This document shows, in pieces, positions 1 to 6,342 of a DNA stretch of 7,024 nt. Origin of the DNA: Campylobacterales bacterium (GTDB lineage: Bacteria; Campylobacterota; Campylobacteria; Campylobacterales; QNZT01); contig JALWRO010000110.1 of the NCBI GenBank assembly GCA_027080605.1, positions 1-7,024 on the forward strand, read 5' to 3'. Within the stretch, counting starts at the first letter, position 1; each line of letters begins with the position of its first letter. Position numbers and translations under genes: made by a program. The notes under the pieces were generated by a model that saw only the letters and a program-made list of their open reading frames with translations, made no database searches and was not told the origin of the DNA.

Positions 1-1500
1 AATCATGATGCCCATGCGTGGTTTAAAGAGAGGGATTATTACAGCGGTTATTTAAATTCCAATAAATCATTTTATGATAAAAAAATTCATAATGTGAATT
101 ACTTATCACTTTTTATCAAACTGGATAGTTTAATTGCACAGGATGAGAAAAAAAGACTTAATAAGGATGCGATTAAAAATCAATATTATTATCTTTGTAA
201 CTATAAAAAGTTTACGAAACCTCAGGAAAAGGAGATTTTGAAAACTTTCCAGAAAAAGTTTCAGGACAGAAATCGTCGAAAGGACATTCTGAGAAAATAT
301 CGTTGGATAAAAAACAATTTACAAAATATTGTTGTTTTGGCACAGGAATATGGTGTAAAAAACTATATCAAAATATTTTTTGATGCACCATTGCAACAGT
401 ATCAAGATGAAAGTAATATCTATTACGCAATTAAAATTTTTAATGATATTGCATATAGTAAAACTGTATCAGATTTGGTTTATGGTTTAAGTGATTCAAA
501 TATGGGATTAAATTCCAAAAAACCCTTTCTGGAGCACAAAAATCGAAAACTTACCACTCCTTTTATGATATTGAAAGAAGATGCATTGTTGACGAAAAAG
601 TTTTTTGACTGGTTGAAATTTCAAAATTTGCAGGAGAAAAAGCCGCTTACCAATCATCAGGCATTTTTTATTGATCGTGACTTTAAAGAGCAGGATTTAA
701 TTATCGGTTATGATTATTTACCGTCAAAAATCGATAAGTTACAAGAACCAATGATGCTAAAGAATCATTTACTGCTAAAAGAGAAGAAAATGTATATCGA
801 GGATCAAAAGATTGAATATCTCTCTCAACTTGAAGAGGCAGTAGATACAATTTTATATAATGGACAACTGAAAAATAACTATTACGGGGAAGTCTATAAG
901 AAACTTGACAACAGGTTTCAAAATTTGATTTACAGTACCAGAGATGCTATGGTAAATTATTTTCAGAAGTATGATGATAGAAGTTTTTACAGTGTGATTA
1001 AAAAATATGCAACGCATTTTGCCATTGAACATATCAAACATAGCAGGTTTTTATCTGCGGGCAAATGTTTAAATTTGAAGTTTTCATTATTGGAGTATAA
1101 AAACAAGGAGCGAATTATGAATATTAAGTCAATGCAGAGAGGAGTGTTGGATAAACTGTCGAATTCGGATTATGCAAATTTAACGAAAGAGGAGTTTTTT
1201 TATCTTGCAGGGCAGATTGCGAGTTATCTGATCAGTATGAGTGAGAGTCATCAAAAGAATGGTGATATGTTAGAAGCATATTTAAGAGCTAACAATGCGC
1301 AAAAGTTGAAAAGAGTGATTGAAATGGAATATTTCAAATATAAACATGCGATCAATCTCGGATATGTGAGGTTTAACAATGCCATGAGCCTGGTTATGGC
1401 ATACGAAGGGAATGACAAGCTTTCGGATTCGGGTAACATGGATGCATTCCTGGTTGGAGTGTTGAGTCAAAATATTTTTTATATCAAAAGTGAGGATTGA
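1..1500 (+). CDS. cas8b: Cas8b (Csh1/TM1802-like), large subunit of type I-B Cascade; 5' partial
   Basis: The reading frame is open from the first base of the window to the TGA at 1498-1500, so the visible 499 residues are the C-terminal part of a longer protein. The GTG at 94 is only an internal Val codon, because 31 open codons precede it (including DYYSGYLNSNKSF) and run into NYLSLFIKLDSL. Family knowledge: Cas8b recognises the PAM, contacts Cas5 and the crRNA 5' end, and recruits Cas3. The sequence resembles the divergent Csh1/TM1802 group: Lys/Asn/Tyr-rich, with a helical segment around visible residues 265-345 and a helical C-terminal domain from about 373 that corresponds to Cas11. No CxxC zinc-ribbon pair is visible in the part present. 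Assignment rests partly on context, being directly upstream (apart from the HEPN/MNT insert) of cas7-cas5-cas3-cas4. Perhaps 100 or so N-terminal residues are missing; cas6 would be expected further upstream. Confidence 0.85.
   Translation, partial: NHDAHAWFKERDYYSGYLNSNKSFYDKKIHNVNYLSLFIKLDSLIAQDEKKRLNKDAIKNQYYYLCNYKKFTKPQEKEILKTFQKKFQDRNRRKDILRKYRWIKNNLQNIVVLAQEYGVKNYIKIFFDAPLQQYQDESNIYYAIKIFNDIAYSKTVSDLVYGLSDSNMGLNSKKPFLEHKNRKLTTPFMILKEDALLTKKFFDWLKFQNLQEKKPLTNHQAFFIDRDFKEQDLIIGYDYLPSKIDKLQEPMMLKNHLLLKEKKMYIEDQKIEYLSQLEEAVDTILYNGQLKNNYYGEVYKKLDNRFQNLIYSTRDAMVNYFQKYDDRSFYSVIKKYATHFAIEHIKHSRFLSAGKCLNLKFSLLEYKNKERIMNIKSMQRGVLDKLSNSDYANLTKEEFFYLAGQIASYLISMSESHQKNGDMLEAYLRANNAQKLKRVIEMEYFKYKHAINLGYVRFNNAMSLVMAYEGNDKLSDSGNMDAFLVGVLSQNIFYIKSED
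1105..1110 (+). promoter_or_regulatory. Internal ribosome binding site for Cas11b
   Basis: A perfect AAGGAG lies inside cas8b, followed by a 6-nt spacer (CGAATT) and an in-frame ATG at 1117. It is as strong as the sites before the nucleotidyltransferase gene (1933-1938) and cas7 (2218-2223). It sits exactly where the small-subunit domain should begin, which is why I read it as functional rather than chance. Confidence 0.7.
1117..1500 (+). CDS. cas11b: Cas11b, Cascade small subunit made from an internal start in cas8b
   Basis: This is a 127-residue in-frame product nested in the 3' end of cas8b (visible Cas8b residues 373-499), starting MNIKSMQRG at ATG 1117 behind a perfect AAGGAG with 6-nt spacing. 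It reads as almost all helix, with helices around residues 25-45, 50-80 and 85-100, and its length fits Cas11. Established knowledge: in types I-B, I-C and I-D the small subunit is translated independently from within the large-subunit gene. It lines the belly of Cascade and stabilises the displaced DNA strand. The start and SD are seen directly; that the product is made and assembles as Cas11b is inference from family behaviour. The next in-frame ATG, at 1132, has no comparable SD at proper spacing. Confidence 0.7.
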   Translation: MNIKSMQRGVLDKLSNSDYANLTKEEFFYLAGQIASYLISMSESHQKNGDMLEAYLRANNAQKLKRVIEMEYFKYKHAINLGYVRFNNAMSLVMAYEGNDKLSDSGNMDAFLVGVLSQNIFYIKSED

Positions 1501-1501
1501 T

Positions 1502-1957
1502 ATGCATCTGCAACATCAACTTCAAAAAGTCCAGGCACACTTTAATGCTTTAGAAGAGTATTATAAGTATATACAAGAGAGTGGGTTTGATTTTAAAGTA
1601 AAAAGTTATAGTCAATTATCTGTTGCGGACAGAGGTGTATTGGATGCTTATTTAAAACGTTTCGCTTCACTTCAGGATTATCTTGGGGCAAAGGTGTTCA
1701 AATCTCTGCTTGACAGTGCAGGTATCAGCTATACGAAAATGAGTGAAGTGTTGACGACGATTGAAAAAGAGGAGATAGTGGACCTGGACATATGGATCGC
1801 CTTTCGTAATATCCGTAATAATTTGGAACACGATTATCCTGATGAATTGCAAGAAGCACTGGAAGATTTGAAGTATTGTCTTGACAGTTTTCACGATATG
1901 GAGAAGATTGTGCAAAAAGTATTTGTATTTGCAAGGAGATATGATGCGGGTATCTGA
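1502..1957 (+). CDS. hepT: HepT-like HEPN ribonuclease (toxin of a HEPN/MNT pair)
   Basis: This 151-residue, wholly helical protein is of the HepT-like HEPN class. The catalytic RX4HXY motif is complete: RNNLEHDY, with R105, H110 and Y112. It is preceded by the typical DRGVLDAYLKRFASLQDYLG block (residues about 43-62). In this family Arg and His form the active site of a dimeric metal-independent RNase that cuts cellular RNA, and the Tyr two residues after His is where MntA partners attach AMP to silence the toxin. Start choice: ATG 1502, one base after the cas8b stop, has GAGG at 1492-1495 with 6-nt spacing. An in-frame GTG at 1490 would add four residues and lacks a placed SD. Toxin-first order, with the 3' end overlapping the nucleotidyltransferase gene, is as in known pairs. 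Its place inside a cas operon is unusual. Base composition resembles the neighbours, and no insertion scar is seen. Confidence 0.87.
   Translation: MHLQHQLQKVQAHFNALEEYYKYIQESGFDFKVKSYSQLSVADRGVLDAYLKRFASLQDYLGAKVFKSLLDSAGISYTKMSEVLTTIEKEEIVDLDIWIAFRNIRNNLEHDYPDELQEALEDLKYCLDSFHDMEKIVQKVFVFARRYDAGI
1933..1938 (+). promoter_or_regulatory. Ribosome binding site that sets the nucleotidyltransferase start
   Basis: AAGGAG lies within the 3' end of the HEPN gene. It is 5 nt before ATG 1944 and only 2 nt before the adjacent ATG 1941, so 1944 is preferred. It is a better match to the anti-SD than the GAGG in front of the HEPN toxin, which would favour antitoxin translation. Confidence 0.7.
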
Positions 1958-2234
1958 GTATTTGAAAAATATTATTCATGATACGGCAAGAGAGAGTTTT
2001 GGTCAATGTGAAATCATATTGTTCGGAAGCAGGGTAGAAGATCAAAAAAAGGGCGGTGATTTTGACATCGCTCTTAAAGGTGAGATGACAAAAAAAAGAT
2101 TCAGAGAAGGTCAGATAAAGTTTTTTAAAAAGCTTATTTTAAAAGATTTGGATTTACCTATCGATTTGGTTTTTTACAATCACGCAAACAAAGAGTTGCA
2201 AAAAGAGATTGACAGCAAAGGAGTGAAGTTATGA
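1944..2234 (+). CDS. mntA: MntA-like minimal nucleotidyltransferase (antitoxin of a HEPN/MNT pair)
   Basis: This 96-residue protein is of the polymerase-beta-fold minimal nucleotidyltransferase family. The signature LFGSRVEDQKKGGDFDIAL (residues 26-44) gives G28-S29 and, nine residues later, D39-x-D41. A third acidic residue, D74, is in LPIDLVFY. Together these make the metal- and nucleotide-binding triad, so the enzyme looks intact. In characterised HEPN/MNT systems this protein transfers one or more AMP units from ATP to a Tyr beside the HEPN active site and so neutralises the RNase. Start: ATG 1944 behind AAGGAG. A longer frame back to 1881 would lie inside the HEPN gene and adds nothing family-like. 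It overlaps the HEPN gene by 14 nt, and its stop overlaps the cas7 start in an ATGA. An oddity is an in-frame A_AAA_AAG heptamer just before the catalytic Asp codons. Confidence 0.87.
   Translation: MRVSEYLKNIIHDTARESFGQCEIILFGSRVEDQKKGGDFDIALKGEMTKKRFREGQIKFFKKLILKDLDLPIDLVFYNHANKELQKEIDSKGVKL
2031..2071 (+). other. Possible -1 frameshift signal in the nucleotidyltransferase gene
   Basis: An in-frame slippery heptamer A_AAA_AAG occupies 2045-2051. An SD-like AGGG lies at 2031-2034, 10 nt upstream. A small stem follows (GTGAT 2056-2060 with ATCGC 2067-2071, one G-U pair, 6-nt loop). The arrangement recalls dnaX. A -1 slip would read GGG CGG TGA and stop at 2059, giving a product truncated before D39 and D41. 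The stem is weak, and A-rich heptamers are common in AT-rich DNA, so this may be chance. Confidence 0.22.
2218..2223 (+). promoter_or_regulatory. Ribosome binding site for cas7, inside the nucleotidyltransferase gene
   Basis: AAGGAG sits 7 nt before the cas7 ATG at 2231, within the last codons of the nucleotidyltransferase gene. With the ATGA stop/start overlap it links cas7 translation to that gene. Confidence 0.75.
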
Positions 2235-3136
2235 ACAGAGTATATGGGATTATAGGCATCAGGACAAAAATGGCAAACTGGAATGCAGATTTTACAGGCA
2301 GACCGAAAAGTACAAGCAACGGTGAGATTTTCGGCAGTGACAAAGCGTTGAAATATCCTATGAAAAAGATGTGGGAAAACAGAGGTGAGAAAGTGCTTTT
2401 CATCAAAAGCTGGAAAGAGGAGAAAGATACGATTGTTCCCAGACAACTTAGTGAGCGGTATGCCTATCTCTTTTCTGAAATCGATAAAAAGACAGCTACA
2501 AAAGAGGTGCTTGGCAATCTTTTTCGTTGTATCGATGTAAAAAATTTCGGTGCAACTTTTGCAGAGGAGGGGCAAAACATCTCTATTACCGGTGCGGTGC
2601 AGTTTGGTCAGGGATTTAACAAATTTGATAATACAAACATAGAAGTACAGGATATTCTGTCTCCTTTTGTGGATAGTAAAGCGGAAGAGAAGGGAAAAGA
2701 GGCAAAACAATCAACACTCGGTACCAAAATTACTGTTGATGAAGCACACTATTTTTACGGATTTTCGATCAACCCTAAAGCGTATGACGAGTATAAAGTT
2801 ATTTTAGGTGATGACTTTAAAGGTTACACAAAAGAGGATTACGAAGCTTTTAAGGAAGTTGCTCTAAAGAGTGCGACAGCTTATGCGACAAATGCCAAGT
2901 TTGGCTGCGATAACGAATTTGCTCTTTTTGTAGAATGTCATGATGCGGAGTGTTATTTGCCTGATTTGAGTGAATATATTGTGTTTGATTCTGAAAAAAG
3001 GGCAATAGATTTGTCAGACGTAGAAGTATTGGTGGGTGATAAAGGGACAATTGAAGTTTTTGTCAATCCTTATATGTTAACAGTACAAACAACACAGAGA
3101 GTTAAAAATATTTTCACCGGTGAAGAGATTGAGTGA
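2231..3136 (+). CDS. cas7: Cas7b (Csh2 family), type I-B Cascade backbone subunit
   Basis: This 301-residue protein has the usual length for Csh2-type Cas7. It is an RRM-fold protein that polymerises along the crRNA spacer and forms the Cascade backbone. Visible family marks, in order: RVYGIIGIRTKMANWNADF (3-21, first RRM strand and following loop); GEIFGSDKALKYPMKKMW (31-48); DVKNFGATF (102-110), equivalent to the D(V/L)RxFG motif of the DevR/Csd2 superfamily; the ITGAVQFGQGFNKF block (119-132); TLGTKITVDEAHYFYGFSINP (162-182); and a C-terminal strand GTIEVFVNP (272-280). The start at ATG 2231 is supported by AAGGAG at 2218-2223 and the ATGA overlap with the upstream gene. The next gene, cas5, starts on the last base of the cas7 stop codon (TGATG), so co-translation is likely. 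No truncation or frameshift is seen. Confidence 0.93.
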   Translation: MNRVYGIIGIRTKMANWNADFTGRPKSTSNGEIFGSDKALKYPMKKMWENRGEKVLFIKSWKEEKDTIVPRQLSERYAYLFSEIDKKTATKEVLGNLFRCIDVKNFGATFAEEGQNISITGAVQFGQGFNKFDNTNIEVQDILSPFVDSKAEEKGKEAKQSTLGTKITVDEAHYFYGFSINPKAYDEYKVILGDDFKGYTKEDYEAFKEVALKSATAYATNAKFGCDNEFALFVECHDAECYLPDLSEYIVFDSEKRAIDLSDVEVLVGDKGTIEVFVNPYMLTVQTTQRVKNIFTGEEIE

Positions 3137-3951
3137 TGAGGGCATTAAGCTTTGAATTAAGTGGCAAAACTGCTTGTCTCAGAAAGCCTGATGTCAATCA
3201 GTTTGCCTATTTTACCTATAATAATATCCACAAACCGGCACTTCTGGGGCTTTTAGGTGCCATAGTGGGATATAGGGGCTATACGCAACTTCATGATCAA
3301 AAAGAGCACCTGAAAGCAAGAATAAAAATGCTTAAAGGCAAAGAGAAAAAAGTATTGCAACAGAAACTGGATGAACTCGATGCACAACTACCGGAGTTTT
3401 ACGACAAGTTGCAACATTTAAAATTCGCTATCACACCGATGGCTCCTTTTGGGTATTTTAGTAAAAAGATACACGTTTTCAACAATTCGGTTGGATATGC
3501 CAGTAAAGAAGAAGGTGGAAATCTTATCGTCCGGGAGCAATGGCTGGAAAATCCGAAATGGCAGATCATGATACTCAATGACGAGAGTTTGGCGTATGAA
3601 AAAATAAAAACATATTTGACACAACAGAAAGCGGTTTTTATTCCCTACCTTGGTAAAAACGATCATCCGGCAAAGATTGAAAATGTTCATGAAATGATGC
3701 TTGATGACAGTTTGCATGCCGTTGATGGAGAGTATTATATCGATTCTTTATTCATTGAGCCGGAAAAAGGGTTCGGATATCACAGAGAGAATGATACACA
3801 GCCTTTTTTGTTTCGGGAGGTTTCACCTGTAAGACTTCAGAAAAAATACCATTTTTATGAGTATGAAACACTGGTTTTTACCAACTATGAACCCAAAGAG
3901 ATACCCAAAGACACATATTGCTATGAGCAGAAAAACTATACCTTTATCTGA
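3136..3951 (+). CDS. cas5: Cas5b, Cascade subunit that caps the crRNA 5' handle
   Basis: This 271-residue Cas5 family protein (RAMP fold) binds the crRNA 5' handle and joins Cas7 to Cas8b. The N-terminus MRALSFELSGKTACLRKPD and the KPALLGLLGAIVGYRGY stretch (33-49) are the classic Cas5 signatures. The C-terminal half has the I-B type pieces IVREQWLENPKWQIMI (131-146) and FIPYLGKNDHPAKIE (168-182). Residues about 53-92 form a charged Lys/Glu/Leu-rich segment that reads as a helical hairpin or coiled coil inserted after the glycine-rich loop. Start: ATG 3136 overlaps the cas7 stop by one base. A GTG at 3133 would only add one Met and is less likely. The purine-rich stretch upstream is a weak SD, so translation probably depends on coupling to cas7. 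The 3' end overlaps cas3 by 29 nt. Confidence 0.92.
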   Translation: MRALSFELSGKTACLRKPDVNQFAYFTYNNIHKPALLGLLGAIVGYRGYTQLHDQKEHLKARIKMLKGKEKKVLQQKLDELDAQLPEFYDKLQHLKFAITPMAPFGYFSKKIHVFNNSVGYASKEEGGNLIVREQWLENPKWQIMILNDESLAYEKIKTYLTQQKAVFIPYLGKNDHPAKIENVHEMMLDDSLHAVDGEYYIDSLFIEPEKGFGYHRENDTQPFLFREVSPVRLQKKYHFYEYETLVFTNYEPKEIPKDTYCYEQKNYTFI

Positions 3952-6319
3952 ATTCGGCATAGATGACCGTTATCTTGCCCATCCTCCGGAAGAGACGCTT
4001 GCGGAACATGCGGATCTTACGCTGAAATACTTTGAGAAAATTGTTAACGTTAAACATTTGGAATCTTTGATCGATGGGTTAATCGAAAAAATCGATACAA
4101 AACATTTTACATTGATTAAAGAGATGTTTGTCAATGCCGTCTATCTGCATGATATCGGGAAGAAAAATCCTTTTTTTCAAGCCAAAAAAATGCAAAATGA
4201 ACATTTTAAAGATTATATGGAAAGTTCGCAAAGCAGTGCGCATTCTCCAATATCTGCGGAGTTGTATATTGCATATTTTCAAAAGAAGTTAAGTGATTTC
4301 AGACGGATCGAAAAATACAGACTCCAGTTGATGCTATACAGTTTTGCCTATCAAATTTCGAAGCATCATGGACATTTGTCGGTATTTGAAGCATTCAAAA
4401 AAGAAGATAGCATCGCTAAAACTTTTTGGCATTATCTCGATAAAATAGAAATCCCTCATTTTGAATTTTACATACTCAATAAGCTGCTCTTTTCACTTTT
4501 GATATCAAGCGATTATTATGCTACGACAGAGTATATGACAAAGATCAAAACAGATGAATTCGGTATATTTTCACAAGAGCAAAAAACTATTTTGAGAGAG
4601 AAGTTTGATACATTTTTACAAGGGTTTGGTAAACCGACAGGGATCAATAAGCTTCGTAACGAAATCTTTCATGAAGCCCAAAATACCCTTTTGAAAAATA
4701 TCGACAGACATATTTATTATCTGGAAGCTCCTACGGGAAGTGGTAAGACAATCACATCGATAAATCTGGCGCTTACTCTGCTGAACCGATATGATAATAT
4801 CAATAAACTTTTTTATATCTTCCCTTTCAATACGCTGGTTGAACAGACAAAAAATGTATTTGATGATATTTTTCAGGAGACTTTGCAAACGGAAGTAATC
4901 AATTCACTTACACCTGTCTCTGTCGATGATAGAGTGCAAGAGGAGGAAGAGACGAAATATCAAAATGCTTATATTAATCGTCTTTTTTACCATTATCCCG
5001 CAATCATCACGACGCATGTTAATTTTTTCAATATCCTTTTCGGTACATCCAAAGATGATAATTTCACTTTGTGGCAACTGGCAAATTCGGTGATTATTAT
5101 AGATGAGATACAAAGTTACAACAACAATCTCTGGTGGTATATGGTGGAATTTTTTGATAAATATGCCGCCTTGTTGAATATGAAAATTATCATTATGTCT
5201 GCGACATTACCGAAACTCGACAGCTTATTGCAGAAACGTGATAATTTTGTAGATTTGATTGACCCTGAGAGTCGCGACAAGTTTTTTCAAAGTCCCTGGT
5301 TTAAAGAGAGAGTGAAAATCGATTACAGGCTTTTGGAAGAAGGGAAGATAGATTTAGCAAGAATTGATACTTTTTTTGAAGAGGTGAGGGGCGATAATCG
5401 CAAGATACTGTTTGAGTTTATTAAAAAGCAAAGTGCCAGAGAATTTTACAATCTTTTAAAAGAAAAGTATGATTTTGTATATGAGTTAAGCGGTGATGAT
5501 AATAAAGCGTATCGTCAGCTGATTATTAACAAAACGAAATCGGATCAGCCGATTATTGTAATAGCGACACAAGTTATCGAAGCCGGTGTAGATATCGATA
5601 TGGATATTGGTTTTAAAGATATCTCCACGCTTGACAGTGAAGAGCAGTTTATGGGTCGTATCAATCGTAGTTGTAAAAAGAGTGGTGCAAAAGTCTATTT
5701 TTTCAACAAAGATGATGCTTCTATGATTTACAGAGGTGACAATCGACTGGGTTTTGATTTGAGACAAAAAAAGTATCAGGATATTCTGAGGGAAAAAAAT
5801 TTTGATCTCTATTATCATGAAGTTCTGGAAAATATCAAACAAAAAGGACTGCGTTTTGAAAACGGTACTGTTACGACCAAAGAAGAGTTTGACAGAAATG
5901 TACAGAATCTGAATTTTCAAGAGATCAGTAAAACAATGACGCTGATAAATTCGAAAAACTTCACACTCTATTTCCCTTTCAAAATTGATTTGTCCCTTTA
6001 TGAAGGCGTCAAAGAATTCACTGATATTGATCCATGCTTTTTGACAGATGATTTCCTGGATGGTCAGAAAGTATGGGAAAAATATCTAAAACTTAACACC
6101 ATTGAAAATTTTAGTGAGCAGGCGATCAAGCGCTCTCACATACAATCATTGATGCAGTTTTTTACATTTACTATCATCAAATATAATGAAAATAGCAGAC
6201 CTTGTGTGGGTGAGGAGATCGGCGGGTATTATTATATTGCGGATTATGAATTGTTTATCAATGAAGGAAAGTTTGACAGAGTTGCGTATGAACAACAGTG
6301 TCAAAGTCTGTTCCTTTAG
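3923..6319 (+). CDS. cas3: Cas3 HD nuclease-helicase (type I CRISPR effector)
   Basis: This is a 798-residue Cas3 with the HD nuclease N-terminal to the helicase. HD domain: YLAHPPEETLAEH (H29), LHDIGKKNPFF (H76, D77, K80), SSAHSP (H107) and KHHGH (H148, H149), a full metal-binding set. Superfamily 2 helicase: Walker A APTGSGKT (269-276), DEIQ box (394-397), SAT (426-428), motif V IATQVIEAGVDID (548-559) and motif VI QFMGRINRS (575-583). Once Cascade binds a target, Cas3 is recruited to the displaced strand, nicks it and degrades it 3'-5' using ATP. Start: ATG 3923 begins MSRKTIPLSEF shortly before the conserved YLAHP. The frame stays open to 3857, but that would extend a further 66 nt into cas5 without family-like sequence. 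No good SD precedes 3923, so the start is less certain than the identity. All catalytic motifs look intact. Confidence 0.95.
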   Translation: MSRKTIPLSEFGIDDRYLAHPPEETLAEHADLTLKYFEKIVNVKHLESLIDGLIEKIDTKHFTLIKEMFVNAVYLHDIGKKNPFFQAKKMQNEHFKDYMESSQSSAHSPISAELYIAYFQKKLSDFRRIEKYRLQLMLYSFAYQISKHHGHLSVFEAFKKEDSIAKTFWHYLDKIEIPHFEFYILNKLLFSLLISSDYYATTEYMTKIKTDEFGIFSQEQKTILREKFDTFLQGFGKPTGINKLRNEIFHEAQNTLLKNIDRHIYYLEAPTGSGKTITSINLALTLLNRYDNINKLFYIFPFNTLVEQTKNVFDDIFQETLQTEVINSLTPVSVDDRVQEEEETKYQNAYINRLFYHYPAIITTHVNFFNILFGTSKDDNFTLWQLANSVIIIDEIQSYNNNLWWYMVEFFDKYAALLNMKIIIMSATLPKLDSLLQKRDNFVDLIDPESRDKFFQSPWFKERVKIDYRLLEEGKIDLARIDTFFEEVRGDNRKILFEFIKKQSAREFYNLLKEKYDFVYELSGDDNKAYRQLIINKTKSDQPIIVIATQVIEAGVDIDMDIGFKDISTLDSEEQFMGRINRSCKKSGAKVYFFNKDDASMIYRGDNRLGFDLRQKKYQDILREKNFDLYYHEVLENIKQKGLRFENGTVTTKEEFDRNVQNLNFQEISKTMTLINSKNFTLYFPFKIDLSLYEGVKEFTDIDPCFLTDDFLDGQKVWEKYLKLNTIENFSEQAIKRSHIQSLMQFFTFTIIKYNENSRPCVGEEIGGYYYIADYELFINEGKFDRVAYEQQCQSLFL

Positions 6320-6331
6320 GCAAATAAAGGT

Positions 6332-6336
6332 GGAGG
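6332..6336 (+). promoter_or_regulatory. Ribosome binding site supporting the GTG start of cas4
   Basis: GGAGG lies in the 23-nt gap between cas3 and cas4, 6 nt before GTG 6343. It settles the use of a GTG start: the Cas4 N-terminal motif begins directly after it, and there is no nearby in-frame ATG before the conserved Cys. Confidence 0.75.
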
Positions 6337-6342
6337 AAGAAA

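Noticed and set aside
94..96. GTG as the true start of cas8b
   Set aside because: The frame is open to the first base of the window, with family-like sequence upstream and no SD before the GTG, so the gene is truncated by the window edge.
1881..1943. Longer N-terminus for the nucleotidyltransferase
   Set aside because: The extension lies in the HEPN coding region, has no SD and no family-like sequence; the AAGGAG at 1933-1938 points to ATG 1944.
2180..2710. Long open frame on the minus strand opposite the nucleotidyltransferase gene and cas7
   Set aside because: It lies across two well-supported plus-strand genes, its protein has no recognisable features, and it reads as a shadow of the coding frames.
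4171..4190. T7-CAAGCC-A7 inverted repeat that could look like a hairpin or terminator
   Set aside because: It lies inside the Cas3 HD domain, directly after HDIGK, and encodes Phe and Lys codons. The stem is all A-T with no GC pairs or following U-run role, so it is best explained as coding sequence.
5486..5920. Minus-strand open frame opposite cas3
   Set aside because: It covers the conserved helicase motifs V and VI of Cas3; its composition is typical of an antisense shadow.
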